In this document: positions 41,156 to 45,686 of the stretch, piece by piece
Layout of the letters: each line of letters opens with the position of its first letter
How positions within the stretch are numbered: position 1 is the stretch's first letter
Assembly (NCBI GenBank): GCA_024364805.1
Contig: CM044495.1
Span: forward strand, 46,831,483-46,877,168
DNA: 45,686 nucleotides
Direction of reading: 5' to 3'
Source of the DNA: Euprymna scolopes
Lineage: Eukaryota > Mollusca > Cephalopoda > Sepiida > Sepiolidae
Notes under the pieces: model-generated
What the model was told of the DNA's origin: nothing
The model's input: only the letters and a program-made list of their open reading frames with translations
Database searches by the model: none
Translations under genes and position numbers: made by a program

Positions 41156-42267
41156 AATTTAGTTGACAACTTAAAAATAAAGCCGTGTAAAAACATCAGG
41201 CGATTATCTTAGTAACGTATGCTATGACGTCATTTAGAAGGGGAGATGGTATTTTTTGAGATACATGGAAATTGTCTATCTCCGTCAAACTCTAAACACT
41301 AACTAGAGAGTAAAGCCGACTAGTCGAATGGCTCAAAGCAGCCGGGGAAGTGAGGTGTCCAACGCCTATCAAATGTGATAGTAAGAATCTAGGAGGAGCG
41401 TTGCAACTTTCCAAAAGGGTGGAAGAAAACACTCTGGAAAAAAATGTTGCCGAAAATAAAACCCGAGGCTCTGTCGTTCTTAGGATGAATCTTCATAGCA
41501 ACTTCCCGTCAAAAACAAGATGGACCAGTTGAAACCCCAAATAAGTGTTATTCGTCCTTTTTTGGTTGTAAGTATATTTATGTATATTGTTTCCTCATAA
41601 ACTGTATTTAAATGTACATACACACATAACGAACTCTGTAAGAAAGTGCATATGAAAATATCAGTAGCTGCAAAAGACAGATGGAAAACGAGTATATTAG
41701 CAGTAGGAGCAATGTTTGATCGCGTGTGCGAATTATAAAGTGTGGGCAAACTGACATGAAAAAAAAGGAGAAAAAGGACACCGAAAATTCGACGCCAAAG
41801 GAGACAGTCGTGTAAAGTGAAGGGGAGAATGTGCCGGCTGTGGCCAGCGTGCCATGGGAAGAAAGAGAAACGGGAACCAGATGACATGGACATGTGGCAG
41901 CGAGAGATTTTTTTAGTGGTGTCAAGGCAGGATAGTAACGGTAATAAATAGTATTGTGTTAAAAAAGAAAAAAATGCGGACTTATTTATTTGTATTTGTT
42001 TCTTGTGTTTGTTTCTGCAATGTTACAACTCTAAATTTGACCGTTTAGCGTTGTAATCGTCTTAGTCGAACACACGTATATACACCCGCATACAATCTCA
42101 CCACTAAATGATAAAAGTTCATAAATATATACACGATTTACATTTCCCCCATGTTATACAAACTCCAACAACATAACATTCATTCTGGTAGTCCTCACAA
42201 CATTATATATATATACAGCACTAGAATAAATACGTAATGTAGGTAACTGGATTACAGTTTATATATA
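41156..42267. other. Unassigned; GC-richer blocks
   Basis: 41330-41530 resembles part of 4090-4230 (shared ATGAATCTTC and AGATGGACCA). 41640-41930 is GC-richer and unidentified. Open frames on the minus strand here overlap each other and match nothing. Confidence 0.4.
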
Positions 42268-42319
42268 CAGGGTGTCCATAAAGTCTGGCTACATAATGTA
42301 GCCAGACTTTGTGGATACC

Positions 42320-42322
<3 letters not shown>
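42268..42322. mobile_element. 55-bp double-TIR mariner MITE
   Basis: CAGGGTGTCCATAAAGTCTG, GCTACAT runs straight into its near-perfect inverse ATGTAGCCAGAC...GGATACCCTG, flanked by TA on each side. CAGGGTGTCC is a known mariner-type terminus. The element is essentially two TIRs back to back. Confidence 0.8.

Positions 42323-42328
<6 letters not shown>

Positions 42329-42353
<25 letters not shown>
42329..42353. repeat. (TA)n microsatellite
   Basis: Short pure TA run next to the MITE. Confidence 0.9.
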
Positions 42354-42358
<5 letters not shown>

Positions 42359-42599
42359 TTGAAGTTTAAAACTATACAAAAAAATATTTTTTAAGGTTAA
42401 AATCATTCGTTAGAAAACCATCTAGTCAGTAAGTCATTTAATCACCTGCAATCACTGCATCAACTCGCTCTCGAATTTACTATAATACCAATAATTTATT
42501 TTTCAAGGGATCATCAGTTGTTTACCATGAAACACTGTTTCGGGGATTTAAAAACAAAACACTATATTACATCATGGCTCCCCAGCAGTGTTGATCAAA
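42354..42599. other. Unassigned stretch
   Basis: Contains GAAACACTGTTTC (about 42529-42541) and ATCATCAG (42510-42517), weakly ribozyme-like but not foldable as a hammerhead. Confidence 0.5.
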
Positions 42600-42626
42600 C
42601 ATATATATATATATATATATATATAT
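42600..42626. repeat. (TA)n microsatellite at LINE A 5' junction
   Basis: TA run immediately before the LINE A copy. Confidence 0.9.
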
Positions 42627-44540
42627 CAAATCCAAAGTAGCTAAGCAGCGGCTTGGTTCCCACCAGTTTTGGCAAATAGCAAACAGGATCCTGAACAGAT
42701 GCATGCGTTCCATCCCAACCATCATCAATTGACCTGAGGTCATCTCATCAGCATCAGACAAGGCCAAACTATTCGCCAAGAACTTTGCAGCTAACTCTAC
42801 CCTCTGCGACGAAGGGCATCAACTCCCCATATTTCTTCCTACAACAGACAACACCTTACTCAACATACAAATATCTGTGCATGAGGTCGCCAAACTAATC
42901 AAGAACCTTGATCCCAGTAAAGCAACTGGCCCAGACGGCATTCCAATTATAGTATTGAAAAAGCTTCGACCAGAAATTTCCCCCATACTTACAAAACTGT
43001 TTAAGCGTTGCTTTAAGGAGAAATGCTTTCCAACACCCTGGAAAACCTCGTCAGTATGCCCTGTATTTAAGAACTCACGTGATAAGTCATCCCCCTCTCA
43101 GTACAGACCAATAAGTCTCTTATGTGTCATGAATAAGTTACTGGAATCCATATTAAATAAAGAAGTAGTCAACCACCTCAGCAGAAATAACCCCCTTAGT
43201 GACATGCAATATGGTTTTTGTTCTGCTAGATCTACAGCTGATGTGCTAACAGTTATATCCTATAGGATTAGTGAATCTCTCGACAAAGGCTTCCTTTCTA
43301 GGACAATTGCTCTTGACATGCAATACCTTATCGAAGGCCTTTGATATAAGGGCCTACTTCACAAGATTTCCAGCTACGGTATAACTGGAAATGTTTTCTC
43401 AATAATTAAATCATTTCTCTCTGATAGGTTCATAAGAGTAGTAGTTGATGGGCAGCAATCAGAGGCCCACAGTATTAATGCTGGAGTCCCCCAGGGGTCC
43501 ATCCTTGGCCCAACTCTCTTCCTGATCTACATCAACGATCTCCCAAAATACACACTTAGATGTCAACGAATGAATTATGTTGATGACATGACCATCTATG
43601 GCAACACATCAAATCTCCTCTGATCTTGAGCACGTAGTTCAGTGGGGGAAGAGATGGTTGGTTACTTTTAATGCATCTAAAACCAAGTTCCTATCTTTAC
43701 ATCATTAACGCTCTGTTCCTCATCTAGCATCAATTGAAATGGATGGCTCTCGTCTTCAGGAGATTGTCAAAACATGATGCCTCCCTGATTTGACCTTTAC
43801 TCCTGATCTTAAATGGAACACATACATCAAGTCTGTTGCCAAGATCGCTGAGAAGATGGTGGGATGCTTCTACCGCCCCAGAAGATATCTCACTGCTGAT
43901 GCAATTCTCTATCTGTATAAAAGCAAAATATGTTCAAGGATGGAGTACTGCTGCCACATCTTGGCAGGAGCTGCTAAAAACAGCCTATCCTACCTTGACA
44001 GAGTACAACATAGACTTTGTGGGTTAGTGGGGGATGCCCTTTTATCTTCCCTGCAGCCTCTCTCCCACAAAAGAGACGTTGCGAGCCTGTCTTTGTTTTA
44101 TCTTTATTTCCATGGCTAGTGCTCGCCTGAGCTCCAATCTCTGGTCCCCCCCTCGCCAATCTTTCACGATAAACATCCGTCTATCTGAAACCACTGTCAG
44201 TAATTTCCCCCACTCTTTATGTTCATGGAATCTACGTTTTGATTTAGGCACACATAGCTTTTTTTTCTTAGAAGTGCACGCATGTGGAATTCTCTTCCGT
44301 TTGCCTGTTTCCCACCTGACTACAACTTAGACGTATTCAAGTCCAACATAGGCAATAAATAGGAATGTGACTTTCTTTAATTAATCAGGAATTTGTTTAA
44401 GTAAGACACTTTATCAAATCCCCAATACCAACTATTACTACGATATTATCCCATTGATTATTATACACAAAATAACCCTTATCAAGGCCCGTAAGCCACT
44501 CGGGGAAAAGTGGTAATCCCCATGTAAAAAAAAAAAATAA
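42627..44540 (+). mobile_element. Jockey-type LINE A, linker to poly(A), inactivated
   Basis: Order: linker RLGSHQFWQIANRILNRCMR and ASDKAKLFAKNFAANSTLCD (42640-42800), RT KLIKNLDPSKATGPDGIP, FPTPWKTSSVCPVFKNSRDK, QYRPISLLCVMNKLLESIL, QYGFCSARSTADVLTVIS (42880-43265), then GVPQGSILGPTLFLIYIND (43485-43545), a catalytic box that reads YVDDM rather than YADDT (about 43578), LTFTPDLKWNTYIKSVAK (43793) and ILYLYKSKICSRMEYCCHIL. The 3' UTR holds CTTATCAAGGCCCGTAAGCC and a poly(A) tail at 44525. A precise 40-bp inversion lies at 44217-44256. Multiple stops and shifts. 5'-truncated at a (TA)n. Confidence 0.88.
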
Positions 44541-44785
44541 ATAAATATATATATATATATATACACTCGCTATACACAGCACAAAAATAGTTGCTGCTCC
44601 ATCCTCTATAATAATTAAATTCTCCCCCATCCACGTATTGTTTTCAATCGTTCCATGGTGTTGTTCATCATCCAACTTATGATCTCTTTAATACTTATCT
44701 CCAAATGATAAGCGGTGACCTATTAGTAATAGAAAACAGCAAAAAGAGCTCATTTCATTATTTTTACATTACCTTTAAAAATCAC
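44541..44785. other. Unassigned stretch with short (TA)n
   Basis: TA run at 44546-44562; otherwise nothing recognised. Confidence 0.55.
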
Positions 44786-45012
44786 CTTCTTGGCCTTTTG
44801 GCTAGGAACAAAGTGTAATATCTGTTCTGATACTACACATCGACTTTTATGTCCTTGATCAGTGGAGGAGGAATCCCTCGAGACTGAGGCAATTTTTATT
44901 ATCGTTCCTATGCAGAGTGCCCCTTTTTGGGGAGCTGGATTTTCCCCACAAAAAAAAATATCGAAATTGTGTCTAACTCTGCCCTCGTGGGGAGGCAATA
45001 AATAGCAAAAAA
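44786..45012 (+). mobile_element. U2 snRNA-headed SINE-like element, single full copy
   Basis: Head CACCTTCTTGGCCTTTTGGC, TAGGAACAAAGTGTAATATC and TGTTCTGATA follow U2 snRNA positions ~1-50. The body has GAGGAGGAATCCCTCGAGAC and GGGGAGCTGGATTTTCCCC (hairpin), then ATCGAAATTGTGTCTAACTC, GCCCTCGTGGGGAGGCAATA and AATAGC plus poly(A). The 3' third matches the ends of array units at 5.7 and 5.9 kb and the fragment at 37.8 kb. The A tail implies retroposition. Confidence 0.65.
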
Positions 45013-45244
45013 AAAAAATCGCCTACCATCTACCGGTTAAAAGCATCAACTGAATTAATGTGACTTTCTTTAATGCTTTACTATGAGTTTCATTTGGTTT
45101 GCATTAAGTATATATAAATGTAAATGTTAATATTTTTTTAATCATTTTAACGTGGCAGAACAAAATTGATTATGGTTTGCTATCAATACTCGGATTTTTA
45201 TTTATGGTGTCACAAAACTTTGGACCAGACTTGTAAATGAGGTG
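45013..45244. other. Unassigned AT-rich stretch
   Basis: No gene recognised. Confidence 0.55.
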
Positions 45245-45425
45245 TTTTGACATTATTTTTCTGAATTTCTCAGGTGAGAATTGGTCATTCAGATTATTTG
45301 GATACTTCGGGCTACTGTTCTCACCTCGAGTCTTATTTTCACAACAGAGGTTACATAAACCCAAACATTGTGGACATGACACTCCAGATGAGTATAGTAG
45401 TCCAAAAAATCCAAATAACATGGGG
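45245..45425. mobile_element. SINE-R 3' domain fold-back
   Basis: The left half (CAGGTGAGAATTGG, GGGCTACTGTTCTCACCTCG) is minus-oriented SINE-R end sequence. From about 45380 the plus-oriented equivalent follows (GACACTCCAGATGAGTATAG, TAGTCCAAAAAATCCAAATA). The hammerhead-like core is mostly lost. Confidence 0.45.
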
Positions 45426-45483
45426 CGAGTGTTATTTATCCATTCATTTATTGTGAACTATTATCCTCATCTTCTAGTTCTTG

Positions 45484-45530
45484 TTTCATGACGTTTCGGC
45501 CAACTATTCCTCTGGCCTTCGTCAGGTAGT
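45484..45530 (-). ncRNA. Hammerhead-like motif, tandem copy 1
   Basis: Minus strand: CTAC, CTGACGA (45525-45519), extra A, stem GGCC...GGCC, GAAACGTC (45497-45490), ATGAAAC. The core strands fit the hammerhead consensus except for the extra A. Helix I is not clearly complementary. Confidence 0.4.
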
Positions 45531-45604
45531 TAACCTTGGCAGGATAGGAACTCCGAACCTTCTAACTGCATCCTTAGCAATTACTGCCTTTCATAGTTGT
45601 TGTC

Positions 45605-45650
45605 GTCTCACTACGTTTTGGCCGACTAAGCCTCTGGCCGACTTAGTGGG
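45605..45650 (-). repeat. Hammerhead-like motif, tandem copy 2 (worn)
   Basis: Minus strand: CCACTAAGTCGGCCAGAGGC, TTAGTCGGCCAAAACGTAG. About 120 bp from the previous copy in the same orientation. Core strands altered (CTAAGTC, CAAAACG). Confidence 0.4.
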
Positions 45651-45686
45651 ATTGAAATCGCTATCTTCAGACAATGCTCACCTGGA

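Noticed and set aside
41480-41925. Two overlapping minus-strand open frames (137 and 105 codons)
   Set aside because: They overlap each other in different frames, are low-complexity, and show no known domain.
42500-42545. Another hammerhead (CTGATGA and GAAAC on the minus strand)
   Set aside because: No matching helix II between the core strands and no paired helix I.

Overview
This window looks like intronic or intergenic DNA from a large, repeat-rich animal genome. The best guess is a mollusc, most likely a coleoid cephalopod such as an octopus. The sequence is strongly AT-rich with many long (TA)n runs. It is packed with tRNA-headed SINEs, Jockey-type LINEs, mariner/Tc1 DNA transposons and Penelope-like retroelement debris. 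The species guess rests on repeat content and memory, not on a search.

Only one stretch looks like host coding sequence: a 264-bp exon on the minus strand (36923-37186). It has a textbook branch point, polypyrimidine tract and AG acceptor, and encodes 88 codons (phase 1-1) of a cysteine-rich, probably extracellular segment. All other coding-like stretches are mobile-element fragments or low-complexity readings of (TA)n.

Layout. 0-1.1 kb: Penelope-like RT fragment (minus) with an intact-looking hammerhead ribozyme upstream on the same strand. 2.7-4.6 kb: tRNA-SINEs, some with a hammerhead-like 3' domain. 5.4-6.1 kb: head-to-tail array with U2 snRNA-like heads. 6.5-7.0 kb: LINE 3' ends. 7.8-8.6 kb: two more hammerhead motifs and hairpin repeats. 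10.9-12.5 kb: decayed Tc1 transposon. 15.5-18.1 kb: SINEs, a tandem hammerhead pair and a tandem 0.67-kb repeat. 19.0-19.4 kb: LINE 3' end ending in a perfect 78-bp palindrome. 20.6-21.5 kb: internally deleted mariner. 23.7-24.3 kb: 5S rRNA-like SINE heads. 25.3-28.0 kb: Jockey LINE B with an inverted 5' end. 28.8-31.5 kb: minisatellite, a LINE B 3' end and ribozyme-like SINEs. 31.9-33.8 kb: LINE A (minus) abutting a mariner stump. 34.4-36.0 kb: mixed SINE and LINE ends. 36.9-37.2 kb: host exon. 38.1-40.1 kb: LINE fragments. 42.6-44.5 kb: second long LINE A copy. 44.8-45.7 kb: single U2-headed repeat and further hammerhead-like motifs.

The most unusual theme is hammerhead-ribozyme architecture (CUGANGA, stem, GAAA, short helix III, matching helix I) recurring in at least five unrelated repeat contexts. 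It occurs next to a Penelope-like RT, inside inverted repeats, as a tandem pair about 212 bp apart, and in the 3' domain of a tRNA-headed SINE. The second theme is a U2 snRNA-headed SINE-like family that also forms a tandem array. The third is repeated small, precise inversions inside LINE copies, one lying exactly over the reverse-transcriptase catalytic box.
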